Assembly (NCBI RefSeq): GCF_039542905.1
Contig: NZ_BAABIS010000001.1
Coordinates: forward strand, 7,254,001-7,318,000
DNA length: 64,000 bases
Origin: Kitasatospora terrestris
GTDB taxonomy: Bacteria > Actinomycetota > Actinomycetes > Streptomycetales > Streptomycetaceae
Direction: 5' to 3'
The notes under the pieces were generated by a model. It ran no database searches. It saw only the letters and a program-made list of their open reading frames with translations, and had not been told where the DNA came from. Shown here in pieces: positions 15,202-23,362 of the stretch (position 1 is the stretch's first letter; each line of letters opens with the position of its first letter). The translations under genes were made by a program, and so were the position numbers.

Positions 15202-17675
15202 GGCCGGGTTCCTTCCTCGTCGTCGGTGTGCTGCGTGGCGTGGGCGGCGGGCCCACCGGTGGTGGCCGGCGCGCTGCCGGGGTCGAGGGGCGCGGAGGCG
15301 GTGGTGGTGGGCGCGGGACCGGGGGTGCCGTCGGTGCGCCGGAGGAGTGCGACCCGGGCGGCGGCGGTCTTGTAGAGGGGCTGTTTGGACGCCGGGTCCC
15401 AGTCCGTGACGGTGGTTTCGTTGGCGGCGCGCCCGGCCGTGTCCGGGGCCGGGCGGTGGCCTTCGGCGGTGTCCCAGTAGCCGTAGTGGAACGGCAGGAA
15501 GACCATGCCGTCGCGGATGGCGGTGATGCGCAGCCTGGCGGCCACCGCCCCGCGCGGGGTGCTGACCTCGACGAGGTCGCCCTCCCGCAGGTCCCGGGCG
15601 GCGGCTTCGGCCGCCGACATCTCGGCCCAGACGTCGGGCGCGGCGCTGTCGAGCTGGGGGACGCGGCCGGTCTTGGTGCGGGTGTGGAAGTGGTAGATGG
15701 TGCGGCCGGTGTTCAGCTGGAGCGGGTACTCCTCGCTGGTGTCCTCGTGCGGGGGCAGGTACTCGGCGGCTTTGATCACCGCCTTCCCGTCGGGGTTCAG
15801 GGCGCGGTACTCGACCTCGGTGACGGGGGCGCCGGTGACCAGGTCCTTGCCGAAGCTCTCGCAGGCTTCGGCGTGCGCCCAGGCGGGCCCGTCGGTGTAC
15901 AGGCGCTCGGTGCCGTCCGGGGCCTGCTCGGTGCAGGGCCACTGGATGCCGCTGCCGCCGCGGAGCCCGTCGTAGCTGAGCCCGGTGTAGTCGCAGGGAC
16001 GGCCGGCGCTGCACTTCTGCCACGCCTGGAACGCGGACTGCGGGTCGTGCCAGGTGATCAGCGGGCCGTCGTCCTTGTCGCGGAAGTCCATCCGGCGGGC
16101 GTAGTCGAGGAAGATGTCCAGGTCGGGGCGGGCCTCGCCGGGCGGTTCCACGGCCTTGTCCGAGAGGTGGACGGTGCGGTCGGCGTTGGTGAAGGTGCCG
16201 GTCTTCTCGCCCCACGTCGCGGCGGGCAGCACGACGTCGGCGAGCTGGGCGGTCTCGGTGAGGAAGAGGTCCTGGACGACGGTGAAGAGCCGATCCTGTC
16301 CCAGGATGTCGCGGATGCGGTGCAGTTCGGGCAGGGAGACGGCGGGGTTGGTGCCACTGATCCACAGCATCCGGATGCTGCCCTGTTCGGCGAACCGGAA
16401 CATCTGCATCGCGGGGGTCGGGGGCGCGTAGTGGGGGATCTTCTCGGGGGCGACGTTCCAGATCCGGGCGAGGTCGGCGACGTGCTGCTCGTTCTCCCAG
16501 TTGCGGAAACCCGGCAGGTCGCCGTTGGCGCCGCACTCGCGGGTGTTCTGCGCGGTGGGCTGGCCGTTCATCTGGAGCAGACCGCAGCCGGGGCGGCCGA
16601 GCATGCCGCGGAGCAGGTGCAGGTTGTTGACCTGGACGGCGGCGGCGGTCGCCTGGTGGGACTGGTAGAAGCCCTGCAGGACGGTGGAGAGCAGCCGCTC
16701 GGCGCTGCCCAGCAACTCGGCGGCCTCGGTGATCGTCCGGGCGGGGACGTCGCAGATCGCGGCAGCCCACTCGGCGGTGCAGTCGGCGACCCGCGCCGCC
16801 AGCTCGTCGAAGCCGACGCAGTGCGCTTCGACGTACGCGTGGTCGACCCGGTCGGTGCGGATCAGCTCGTGCAGCAGGGCGTTCAGCAGCGCCACGTTGG
16901 TGCCCGCGCGCGGCGCGAGGTGGACGGCGGCGTGCCGGGCGACCCGGGTGGGCCGGGGGTCCACGCACAGCAGCCGCGGTGCGTCCGGCCCGGCCAACCG
17001 GTCCAGGACCCGCATCCACAGGACCGGCTGCGTCTCCGCCATGTTGTGGCCGAACAGGGCGATGGTGTCGGCGTGGTCGATGTCGGCGTACGAGCCGGGC
17101 TGGCCGTCGCAGCCGAAGGTCTCCTTGAGCGCCTCGCCGGCGGTGGCGGTGCACAGTCGGGTGTTGCCGTCGAGGTGGTTGGTGCCGATGCCGGCGCGGG
17201 CGATGACCGCGAGGGTGTAGTACTCCTCCAGGAACAGCTGGCCGGTGGTGTAGAAGCCGATCGACCCGGGTCCGCGCTCGCGCAGGAGTTCCTTGGAACG
17301 GGCGACGATCCGGCCCATGGCGGTGTCCCAGCCGGACTCCACCAGGCGCCCGCCCTCGCGCACCAGCGGCCGGGTGAGGCGGTCGGGGGAGGCGTTGGCC
17401 TGCCAGCCGAACAGGTCCTTGGGGCCGAGCCGCCCCCGGTTGACCCGGTCGTCCGCCCGGCCCCGCACGCCGACGATCCGGCCGTCCTTCACCGCGATGT
17501 CCATCGCGTCGCCGTTGGAGTGCAGCAGTGAGGCGCTCTGCACCCAGCGGTCCACTGCGGCGGGCGTCACCCCGGCGGCGAGGTGGGTGTCGGTGCGCGC
17601 CGGCCACGCGGCGCCGGGCGGGTACGGGGTGCGGCCGCCCCAGGGGTCCGCGATCCGATCGGTCGAATCCTTCAC
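15198..17675 (-). CDS. Molybdopterin oxidoreductase, nitrate-reductase-like, without the N-terminal Fe-S site
   Basis: An 825-residue member of the DMSO-reductase superfamily resembling assimilatory nitrate reductase / formate dehydrogenase alpha subunits. Typical segments include LLCVDPRPTRVARHA, GCGLLQMNGQPTAQNTRECG, ISGTNPAVSLPEL, FLTETAQLADVVLPA and a C-terminal molybdopterin dinucleotide-binding domain (LQLNTGRTIYHFHTRTKTGR). NTRLCTATAG keeps the Cys that ligates Mo in Nap/Nas enzymes. The N-terminal CxxCxxxC...C set for a [4Fe-4S] cluster is replaced by VQSASLLHSNGDA and RGRLG. The GTG at 17675 has GGAGG 5 nt upstream. Substrate unknown. Confidence 0.85.
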   Translation of the reverse strand: MKDSTDRIADPWGGRTPYPPGAAWPARTDTHLAAGVTPAAVDRWVQSASLLHSNGDAMDIAVKDGRIVGVRGRADDRVNRGRLGPKDLFGWQANASPDRLTRPLVREGGRLVESGWDTAMGRIVARSKELLRERGPGSIGFYTTGQLFLEEYYTLAVIARAGIGTNHLDGNTRLCTATAGEALKETFGCDGQPGSYADIDHADTIALFGHNMAETQPVLWMRVLDRLAGPDAPRLLCVDPRPTRVARHAAVHLAPRAGTNVALLNALLHELIRTDRVDHAYVEAHCVGFDELAARVADCTAEWAAAICDVPARTITEAAELLGSAERLLSTVLQGFYQSHQATAAAVQVNNLHLLRGMLGRPGCGLLQMNGQPTAQNTRECGANGDLPGFRNWENEQHVADLARIWNVAPEKIPHYAPPTPAMQMFRFAEQGSIRMLWISGTNPAVSLPELHRIRDILGQDRLFTVVQDLFLTETAQLADVVLPAATWGEKTGTFTNADRTVHLSDKAVEPPGEARPDLDIFLDYARRMDFRDKDDGPLITWHDPQSAFQAWQKCSAGRPCDYTGLSYDGLRGGSGIQWPCTEQAPDGTERLYTDGPAWAHAEACESFGKDLVTGAPVTEVEYRALNPDGKAVIKAAEYLPPHEDTSEEYPLQLNTGRTIYHFHTRTKTGRVPQLDSAAPDVWAEMSAAEAAARDLREGDLVEVSTPRGAVAARLRITAIRDGMVFLPFHYGYWDTAEGHRPAPDTAGRAANETTVTDWDPASKQPLYKTAAARVALLRRTDGTPGPAPTTTASAPLDPGSAPATTGGPAAHATQHTDDEEGTRP

Positions 17676-17876
17676 CGTTGCCTCCAGGACGAAACCGGAC
17701 TCTCCGGCTCCGTCGCGTACCCGTCCTGCCCATCCCCTAACGGCCGGGGACGTGGAGGCCACCTGATCGGCGGTCGCCCCGGGGCCGGCAGGGACGACGG
17801 CTGCGGCCGCCACAGCCCGGAGGAAGGCGGCCGGTGCGGCCGCCCTCGTTGCGCCGCTCGGCCTGCTCCGTGGTGC

Positions 17877-18095
17877 TCACTGTTGCCCGGGGTCGTCGTC
17901 CCGGTCGTCCGGTGCGGTGATGCCGGTGCGGTCGGCGGCGTCGGCGGTCGCGTCGTAGCCGGCGCGCGGGCCGCGGACGTCCGGATCGTGCTCCCGGGTC
18001 GTCCGGGTGCCCGCGGCCCGGTCGCCGTAGCTGCGGTCGCCCTCGGCGTCCCGCCGGCCTTGCTCGTCGGGCCCGGGTTTGCGCGGTGCGGTCAT
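17877..18095 (-). CDS. Small, highly charged hydrophilic protein
   Basis: A 72-residue protein rich in Asp, Arg and Gly, with no hydrophobic core (PRKPGPDEQGRRDAEGDRSY), likely disordered; it resembles hydrophilin-like stress proteins in composition only. The ATG is supported by GGGGAGAA 5 nt upstream. It lies between the molybdoenzyme and the MarR gene, on the same strand. The codon bias fits the neighbours, but the short length leaves doubt. Confidence 0.5.
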   Translation of the reverse strand: MTAPRKPGPDEQGRRDAEGDRSYGDRAAGTRTTREHDPDVRGPRAGYDATADAADRTGITAPDDRDDDPGQQ

Positions 18096-18223
18096 CGGAG
18101 TTCTCCCCACGTCGGATGCTTCGGCATCCCGGCTACCCGGCCGGCGGGCGGGCAACCTGCCCGGTGCCCTCCCGCTGTCCGCACGGCCCCGGCCGGGGTC
18201 GCCCGCCGCAGGCGCCGCGGGGG

Positions 18224-18685
18224 TCAGGTGCGCGGCCAGGGGCGGCCCTGGAGCTTCTCGATGTCCCGGTTGAAGCGTTCCAGCGCCTCGGCGAAGGCGG
18301 CCAGGTCGTCGGCCGTCCAGTCGGTGACGACCCTGGACAGGCCTTCGATCGACCAGTCGCGGTCCTGGCGCAGACGGCGCAGCCCCTCGGCGGTGATCTG
18401 CAGCTTGCGGGCCATTCCGCCGTCCGGATCGGGGATCCGCTCGACCAGGCCGGAGCGGAGCATCGCGGCGGTCTGCCGGTTGACGGTGGAGGTGTCCAGG
18501 CCGAAGGCCTCGGCGAGTTGGCCGATGGTCAGGGGGCCCTCGGTCTCGATCCGGCTGAGCAGCGTGTAGGCGCTGCGCTCCAGGCTGTCGGGGCCGCTGG
18601 AGGTGCGGGCGGTGGCGAGCACCTGGTGGCGGCTGAGGAGCATCATCTCCCGCTCGATCAGGGCGAGTTCCTTGTCGCGCCGCAT
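18224..18685 (-). CDS. MarR-family transcriptional regulator
   Basis: A 153-residue winged-helix repressor. The DNA-binding region is near residues 45-110: LSRIETEGPLTIGQLAEAFG, LDTSTVNRQTAAMLRSGLV, then a wing ending RKLQITAEGLRRLR. The start is placed at the ATG at 18685 (MRRDKELALIERE) with GGAGGAG next to it; the longer frame upstream has no site. It is divergent from an MFS efflux gene, and the 121-bp gap holds two palindromes. By analogy with many MarR/MFS pairs it probably represses both genes until a drug-like ligand binds. Confidence 0.85.
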   Translation of the reverse strand: MRRDKELALIEREMMLLSRHQVLATARTSSGPDSLERSAYTLLSRIETEGPLTIGQLAEAFGLDTSTVNRQTAAMLRSGLVERIPDPDGGMARKLQITAEGLRRLRQDRDWSIEGLSRVVTDWTADDLAAFAEALERFNRDIEKLQGRPWPRT

Positions 18686-18763
18686 GCTCCTCCGTGCTCC
18701 TCCGTCCCGTGCGTCACCTTTCAGCAGCATATCCCGACCGGGTTGATATGTATGGTACACATT

Positions 18764-18780
18764 ATATGCATCATGCATAT
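18764..18780. promoter_or_regulatory. Palindrome ATATGCA-N3-TGCATAT, probable MarR operator
   Basis: A perfect 7-bp inverted repeat around TCA, in an AT-rich patch between the divergent MarR and MFS genes. A second, smaller palindrome (TGTA-TGG-TACA) lies just to the left, at about 18749-18759. Position and symmetry are as expected for a MarR dimer site. Confidence 0.65.
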
Positions 18781-18806
18781 GGAGCTAGAGAGATGAGAAC
18801 AACCCC

Positions 18807-20258
18807 ATGAGTCAGGCACGCACCGGCCCCGTCGTCGGAGTGCTCGCCGGCGCGGGCATCGTGGTCTCGCTGATGCAGACCCTGGTCGTCCCGCTGATCC
18901 CCGAACTGCCCGACCTGCTGCACACTTCGGCGGCCAACGCGTCCTGGGCGATCACCGCCACCCTGCTGGCCGGCGCCGTCGCCACCCCGGTGCTCGGCCG
19001 ACTCGGCGACATGTACGGCAAGCGCCGGATCCTGCTGGTCAGCCTCACCCTGCTGGTGATCGGCTCGCTGATCTGCGGCTTCAGCGACGCGCTCGCCCCG
19101 ATGGTGATCGGCCGGGCCCTGCAGGGCGTCGGCGCGGGCGTCATCCCGCTCGGCATCAGCATCATGCGCGACGAGCTGCCCCCGCAGAAGCTCGGCTCCT
19201 CGATGGCGCTGATGAGCTCCTCGCTCGGCATCGGCGGCGCGTTCGGTCTGCCGCTGTCCGCCGTCATCGCCCAGCACGCCAGCTGGCACGCGCTGTTCTG
19301 GATCTCCGCCGCGCTCGGTGCGCTGGTCGCCGCCGCCGTCGTGGTGCTCGTCCCCGAGTCCCCGGTGCGCTCCGGCGGACGCTTCGACACCGTCGGCGCG
19401 ATCGGCCTCACCATCGGCCTGGTCGCCCTGCTGCTCGCCATCTCCAAGGGCAGCGACTGGGGTTGGGGTTCCTCCGGCACCCTCGGCATGCTCGCCGCCG
19501 CCGTGATCGTGCTCCCGGTCTGGGGCTGGTGGGAGCTGCGCACCGAGCAGCCGCTGGTCGACCTGCGCACCAGCGCCCGCCGCCAGGTGCTGATGACCAA
19601 CCTGGCCTCCGTGGTGGTCGGCTTCGCGATGTACGCGATGAGCCTGGTCTCCCCGCAGCTGCTGCAGATGCCCACCGCCACCGGCTACGGCCTCGGCCGG
19701 TCGATGGTCGCCGCCGGCCTGTGGATGGCCCCCGCCGGCCTGGTGATGATGCTGATCTCCCCGTTCTCCGCCAAGCTCTCCAAGGCCAAGGGGCCCAAGG
19801 TCTCGCTGCTGGTCGGTACGGTGATCATCGCGGCCGGCTACCTCGCCGCGCTCGGACTGATGGGCCACGCCTGGGGCGTCCTGGTCTTCTCCTGCCTGAT
19901 CAGCGGGGGCATCGCGTTCGCCTACGCGGCCATGCCCGCGCTGATCATGGGCGCCGTCCCGGTCTCCGAGACCGCCGCCGCCAACGGCCTGAACACCCTG
20001 ATGCGCTCCATCGGCACCTCCAGCTCCTCCGCCGTCATCGGCGTGGTGCTGGCCCACATGACCGTCGACTTCCACGGCCACGCGCTGCCGTCCGAGAGCG
20101 GCTTCCGCACCGCTTTCATGATCGGCGCGGGCGCGGCCGTGACCGCCGCCCTGGTCACCCTCGCCATCCCCGGCATCCGCCGCGCGAAGGCCACCGGGCA
20201 GGCGCAACCGCAGGACGGCGCCCCGCCGGCCGTCGTCGAGGGCGCGGCCGCCAAGTAG
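18807..20258 (+). CDS. MFS drug efflux transporter, DHA2 (14-helix) type
   Basis: A 483-residue membrane exporter, expected to pump toxic compounds out with protons. The motif A loop is GRLGDMYGKRRIL after helix 2. An RALQGVGAG segment in helix 4 matches motif C/B patterns of DHA families. About 14 helices can be drawn, ending in a short charged tail. The gene is divergent from the MarR gene and most likely under its control. The substrate cannot be predicted. Confidence 0.85.
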   Translation: MSQARTGPVVGVLAGAGIVVSLMQTLVVPLIPELPDLLHTSAANASWAITATLLAGAVATPVLGRLGDMYGKRRILLVSLTLLVIGSLICGFSDALAPMVIGRALQGVGAGVIPLGISIMRDELPPQKLGSSMALMSSSLGIGGAFGLPLSAVIAQHASWHALFWISAALGALVAAAVVVLVPESPVRSGGRFDTVGAIGLTIGLVALLLAISKGSDWGWGSSGTLGMLAAAVIVLPVWGWWELRTEQPLVDLRTSARRQVLMTNLASVVVGFAMYAMSLVSPQLLQMPTATGYGLGRSMVAAGLWMAPAGLVMMLISPFSAKLSKAKGPKVSLLVGTVIIAAGYLAALGLMGHAWGVLVFSCLISGGIAFAYAAMPALIMGAVPVSETAAANGLNTLMRSIGTSSSSAVIGVVLAHMTVDFHGHALPSESGFRTAFMIGAGAAVTAALVTLAIPGIRRAKATGQAQPQDGAPPAVVEGAAAK

Positions 20259-20308
20259 CCCGCCGCCCTTCCTGACGGGCCGTCCGCCCCCCCGTTACCG
20301 TCTTCGTG

Positions 20309-20323
20309 GCCCCGCAACGGGGC
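20309..20323 (+). terminator. Short hairpin after the MFS gene
   Basis: A 6-bp GC stem (GCCCCG and CGGGGC) with a 3-nt loop, about 50 bases after the MFS stop, followed by no U-run. A modest terminator candidate. Confidence 0.4.
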
Positions 20324-20339
20324 TCTCGGCCTCCGGTCC

Positions 20340-20522
20340 GGCATGACTGTTCCCCCCTGTAGTTCGCATGATCCGGGGGTGGTGTCACCGGGCCGGAGGC
20401 ATCGGTAGACCGCTGATAGAGGCAGGACCACCAGCTCGCTGGGAGGCTCTTTGTAACGTGGATGCCGGCAACTGGTGCCACGCCAACGAGGCCGGGACAG
20501 CACGACCTCGTAAGGGATCAGC
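20340..20522 (+). ncRNA. Candidate bridge RNA region of the IS110 element
   Basis: IS110-group elements are known to transcribe a structured bridge RNA from the left-end non-coding region, whose loops pair with target and donor DNA. This stretch is non-coding, follows the MFS gene and precedes the transposase. It contains several short complementary pairs (for example GGCA-ACTG-GTGCC near 20464-20482). No fold was calculated, so the call rests on family knowledge and position. Confidence 0.35.
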
Positions 20523-21728
20523 GTGATCGACACCGACGACGTGGACGTCTTCCTCGGCCTGGACGTCGGCAAGGGCGAACACCACGGAACCGCGATGACC
20601 CGGGCCGGTAAACGGGTCTTCGACAAGCGGCTGCCGAACAGCGAGCCCAAGATGCGGGCCGTGCTGGACAAGCTCACCGCGAAGCACGGCACCGTCCTGG
20701 TCGTGGTCGACCAGCCGGCCTCCATCGGCGCCCTGCCGCTCGCGGTCGCCCGGGACGCCGGCTGCCGCGTCGCCTGCCTACCCGGCCTCACGATGCGCCG
20801 CATCGCCGACCTCTACCCCGGCGAGGCCAAGGCCGACGCCCGTGACGCGGCCATCATCGCGGACGCCGCCCGCACCATGCCGCACACCCTGTGCGGTATC
20901 GAGCTCGCCGACGAGACCATCGCCGAGCTGGAGATGATCGTCGGCTTCGACGACGACCTCGCCGGCGAGGCAACCAGGATCGCCAACCGGCTGCGCGGCC
21001 TGCTCACCCAGATCCACCCGCATCTGGAGCGCGTGCTGGGGCCGCGGCTCGACCACCCCGCGGTGCTGGCCCTGCTGGAGCGGTTCGGCTCGCCGGCCGC
21101 CCTGCGCAAGGCCGGACGCCGCCGCCTGCTGAACATCGCCCGGCCGTTGGCCCCGCGCATGTTCGAGCGCCTGGTCGAGGACATCCTCACCGCGTTCGAC
21201 GAGCAGACCGTCGTCGTCCCGGGCACCGAGGCAGCCGCGCTGATCGTGCCGAGTCTGGCCGGCTCGCTGCGGGCTGTCCTCGACCAGCGCAAGGTCCTGG
21301 AGAAGCGGATCCAGGAACTGCTGGACGAGCACCCCCTCTCGAAGATCCTCACCTCCATGCCCGGCATCGGAACCCGGACCGGTGCCCGGGTTCTGATCGA
21401 CGTCGGCGACGCGAGCGCGTTCCCGACCGCCGCCCACCTCGCCTCCTACGCCGGGCTCGCCCCTGCGACCCGCAGTTCCGGGTCCTCCATACGCGGTGAG
21501 CAACCCTCCCGCCGGGGCAACAAGCAGCTGAAACGGGCGTTCTTCCTGGCCGCGTTCGCCTCGCTCGGCGATCCGGCCTCCCGCGCCTACTACGACAAGA
21601 AGATCGGTCAGGGGAAACGCCATACTCAGGCTCTCCTCTGCCTGGCCAGACGCCGGGTCGACGTCCTGTTCGCGATGCTCCGCGACGGGACCTTCTACGA
21701 GTCCCGGCCGGCCACAGCAGTCAGCTGA
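20523..21728 (+). CDS. IS110-family transposase (DEDD recombinase)
   Basis: This 401-residue enzyme has an N-terminal RuvC-like DEDD domain (FLGLDVGKGEHH; VVDQPAS, with Asp where Glu is usual; KADARDAAIIAD). Its C-terminal Tnp domain has LTSMPGIGTRTGARVLIDVG and the serine-bearing YAGLAPATRSSGSSIRG. It catalyses RNA-guided insertion and excision without inverted repeats. The frame is complete. GTG at 20523 is the likely start, with AAGGGA 7 nt upstream. Confidence 0.9.
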   Translation: MIDTDDVDVFLGLDVGKGEHHGTAMTRAGKRVFDKRLPNSEPKMRAVLDKLTAKHGTVLVVVDQPASIGALPLAVARDAGCRVACLPGLTMRRIADLYPGEAKADARDAAIIADAARTMPHTLCGIELADETIAELEMIVGFDDDLAGEATRIANRLRGLLTQIHPHLERVLGPRLDHPAVLALLERFGSPAALRKAGRRRLLNIARPLAPRMFERLVEDILTAFDEQTVVVPGTEAAALIVPSLAGSLRAVLDQRKVLEKRIQELLDEHPLSKILTSMPGIGTRTGARVLIDVGDASAFPTAAHLASYAGLAPATRSSGSSIRGEQPSRRGNKQLKRAFFLAAFASLGDPASRAYYDKKIGQGKRHTQALLCLARRRVDVLFAMLRDGTFYESRPATAVS

Positions 21729-22206
21729 GCTGCGGGTCCGCCATCAGCAGCACACGGTCCGCCGCAGGGTCGAAACCGAGCACCGGGTTCCCGTAGTCGC
21801 CTTCGGCCGTCATGACCACCTGCTTGCCGAGCCGACGACCGACCGCGGCCAGGAACTCGCACAGGACGTCTACGCCTTCCTGGCCCTGCAGTTCGCGAAG
21901 GTCGACATCGAAGTCGATCTCCTCGACAGACATCGGACGGAAGATCGCCAGCACGCCCGGGACCGGCCAGACCCGCAGATCGACCGTCTCCGCATCAACG
22001 GGCCGCGCCAGCACCTCCGCCGCAGAAGGCAGCGGACCCGCGACTCCGCCCTCCAGGTAATCCCACGTCCATCCGCTCGACCGGACCAGGTCAAACATTG
22101 CCTGCCAGTCCTCGACCGTGGTGCCCTCCACACACACGTCCGGCAGAGCACCTATCAGCTCAGGGTCGAAGAAGTTCCTGACGTTGTCCCACAGCAGATC
22201 CGGCAT
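21721..22206 (-). CDS. Unknown protein, possibly 3'-clipped by the IS110 element
   Basis: A 161-residue acidic protein (LLWDNVRNFFDPELIGALPD; TTVEDWQAMFDLVRSSGWTW; RPMSVEEIDFDVDLRELQGQ) of a type seen in streptomycetes, without a function I can name. The start at 22206 (MPDLLWDNV) is preferred over 22266 because it lies right before the conserved block. Its stop lies inside the last bases of the IS110 transposase gene, so the final residues (MADPQLS) may be encoded by the element. Confidence 0.6.
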   Translation of the reverse strand: MPDLLWDNVRNFFDPELIGALPDVCVEGTTVEDWQAMFDLVRSSGWTWDYLEGGVAGPLPSAAEVLARPVDAETVDLRVWPVPGVLAIFRPMSVEEIDFDVDLRELQGQEGVDVLCEFLAAVGRRLGKQVVMTAEGDYGNPVLGFDPAADRVLLMADPQLS

Positions 22207-22441
22207 GTCGCCATGCTGCCCGGCCAGCGCGCCCGGACGCAGCCCGATTTCCTTGACGAACCCCATAGAGGCACCCCCCCGGCGCGGACGGCCCGGAGGC
22301 CGGTCACCACCCGGGACGCGGAGACGCCCCATCGGCGGTCCTGCACGATCGCGCGGGGTGATCCCGGTGAGCAGGGTCGCGCAGGCCGGCGGGGTCCCAC
22401 CCCGTCCGGGTGGGACCCCGCCGGCCGGCAGGTGTCCGCGG

Positions 22442-22615
22442 TCAGCCCTTGAAGGCGTCCTTGACGTGCTCGCCGGCCTGCTTGAGGTCGCCCTTGACCT
22501 GGTCGGCCTTGCCCTCGGCCTCGAGGCGCTCGTTGCCGACGGCCTTGCCGACGGTCTCCTTGACCTTGCCCTTGGCCTTGTCGCCGGTGTTCTCGATCTT
22601 GTCGCCGGTGCTCAT
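22442..22615 (-). CDS. csbD: CsbD-family stress protein
   Basis: A 57-residue, Lys/Glu/Gly-rich protein with the CsbD pattern (GDKAKGKVKETVGKAVGNER, then EAEGKADQVKGDLKQAGEHV). In Bacillus subtilis csbD is under sigma-B, and actinobacterial homologues are general-stress genes; the biochemical role is unknown. GAGGAGGAG upstream supports the ATG. It lies next to a 51-nt palindrome and about 7 kb from a stressosome operon, so control by partner switching is a reasonable guess. Confidence 0.85.
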   Translation of the reverse strand: MSTGDKIENTGDKAKGKVKETVGKAVGNERLEAEGKADQVKGDLKQAGEHVKDAFKG

Positions 22616-22673
22616 TGCTCCTCCTCGATCTCGATCGCGTTCTCGCGGTCGGTGTCGTTCACCGGACCTCGTC

Positions 22674-22724
22674 TGCCCCCGTCGGCTCCGAAGATTCGCC
22701 GAATGTTCGGAGCCGACGGGGGCA
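22674..22724. promoter_or_regulatory. 51-nt near-perfect palindrome between csbD and a tiny membrane-protein gene
   Basis: A 19-bp perfect inverted repeat (22674-22692 with 22706-22724) encloses GATTCGCCGAATG, itself ATTCG-C-CGAAT. The whole 51-nt block is symmetric around 22699 apart from one G/G mismatch pair. It lies in the shared upstream region of divergent genes, 59 nt from the csbD start and 33 nt from the next ATG. It could be an operator for a large dimer/tetramer or a cruciform/attenuator hairpin acting on both genes. Confidence 0.7.
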
Positions 22725-22757
22725 AGCGGCGGTCCGACACCGACTGTGGAGGTCTTC

Positions 22758-22853
22758 ATGGTTCCCCTGCTCGTCGTCCTGGTGGTGTGGCTGGTCGGCT
22801 TCGTCGCCCGTGGCACCCACTCCTCGGGCCGCTACCGCTGGTACCGCTGGTAG
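22758..22853 (+). CDS. 31-residue single-helix membrane peptide
   Basis: A tiny gene with a good ribosome site (TGGAGG, 6 nt before the ATG). The product begins MVPLLVVLVVWLVGFVAR, one membrane helix, and ends in an Arg/Tyr/Trp-rich tail (SSGRYRWYRW). It resembles short hydrophobic stress peptides only in layout. It is divergent from csbD across the palindrome. A terminator-like hairpin follows the stop. Confidence 0.5.
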   Translation: MVPLLVVLVVWLVGFVARGTHSSGRYRWYRW

Positions 22854-22874
22854 GGCGGCTCGCAGGCCCCACCG

Positions 22875-22911
22875 GGAGCCGGCTCCGCGGCCGATGCCGT
22901 GGGCCGGCTCC
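22875..22911. terminator. Hairpin between convergent genes
   Basis: A 9-bp stem GGAGCCGGC / GCCGGCTCC (22875-22883 and 22903-22911) with a 19-nt loop lies between the tiny membrane gene and the minus-strand STAS gene. It could serve both strands. Confidence 0.55.
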
Positions 22912-22974
22912 GGCCCGTGGGCCCCGCACCCGGAGATCGGGTGACGACAGGTGCGCGGTGGACGCGACCGGGAC

Positions 22975-23322
22975 CTACCGCAGTGCGTCGACGGCGGCAT
23001 CGACGGTGTCGTGACGGGGCAGCAGCCGGTCCACCCCGGTCATGGCGAGCAGCCGCGCGACGTCGGCCGTGGTGCCGGCCAGGGCGAGCGAGGTGCCGGC
23101 GGCCTGGGTGCGGCGGAACGCGAAGAGCAGTTCGGCCACGCCGAGGGAGTCGCAGAAGCTCAGCAGCGCGAGGTCCAGCACGAGGGGCAGCGTCTCGGGG
23201 GTCCGCTCGACGGCCCGGTGCAGGCGCGGTGCGGTGTGGTAGTCGAGCTCGCCCGCGAGCACCACGACGGTTGCCCCGCCAGGGTGGGTGCGGACCTCGA
23301 CGGTCAGGGCGTACTCGGGCAC
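22975..23322 (-). CDS. STAS-domain anti-sigma factor antagonist
   Basis: A 115-residue RsbV-like protein (VVVLAGELDYHTAPRLHRAV; phosphoacceptor strand LALLSFCDSLGVAEL with Ser at the usual site). When unphosphorylated such proteins bind RsbW-type kinases and free sigma factors. It is the last gene of the stressosome operon, 40 bases after the REC-PP2C phosphatase, which is its likely activator. Confidence 0.85.
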   Translation of the reverse strand: MPEYALTVEVRTHPGGATVVVLAGELDYHTAPRLHRAVERTPETLPLVLDLALLSFCDSLGVAELLFAFRRTQAAGTSLALAGTTADVARLLAMTGVDRLLPRHDTVDAAVDALR

Positions 23323-23362
23323 GGGTGCTCCGTACGGTGCGGGAGGGAGTGGGGGAGGGCGG

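Larger units (their letters stand above)
20330..21728 (+). mobile_element. IS110-family element (boundaries approximate)
   Basis: This contains an intact IS110-type transposase with about 190 nt of structured non-coding DNA upstream and almost none downstream, the layout of the IS110 group. These elements lack terminal inverted repeats, so exact ends cannot be fixed from one copy. The right end must lie close to the transposase stop, because a minus-strand gene ends at 21721 and overlaps it. Confidence 0.65.

Noticed and set aside
15228..17531. 767-codon plus-strand frame opposite the molybdoenzyme
   Set aside because: Composition is Gly/Val/Ala/Asp-rich without any recognisable fold; the minus-strand oxidoreductase explains the open frame.
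18771..20207. Minus-strand frame opposite the MFS transporter
   Set aside because: It is rich in Asp, Gly, His and Gln with no hydrophobic core; the plus strand has 14 membrane helices and a motif A loop.
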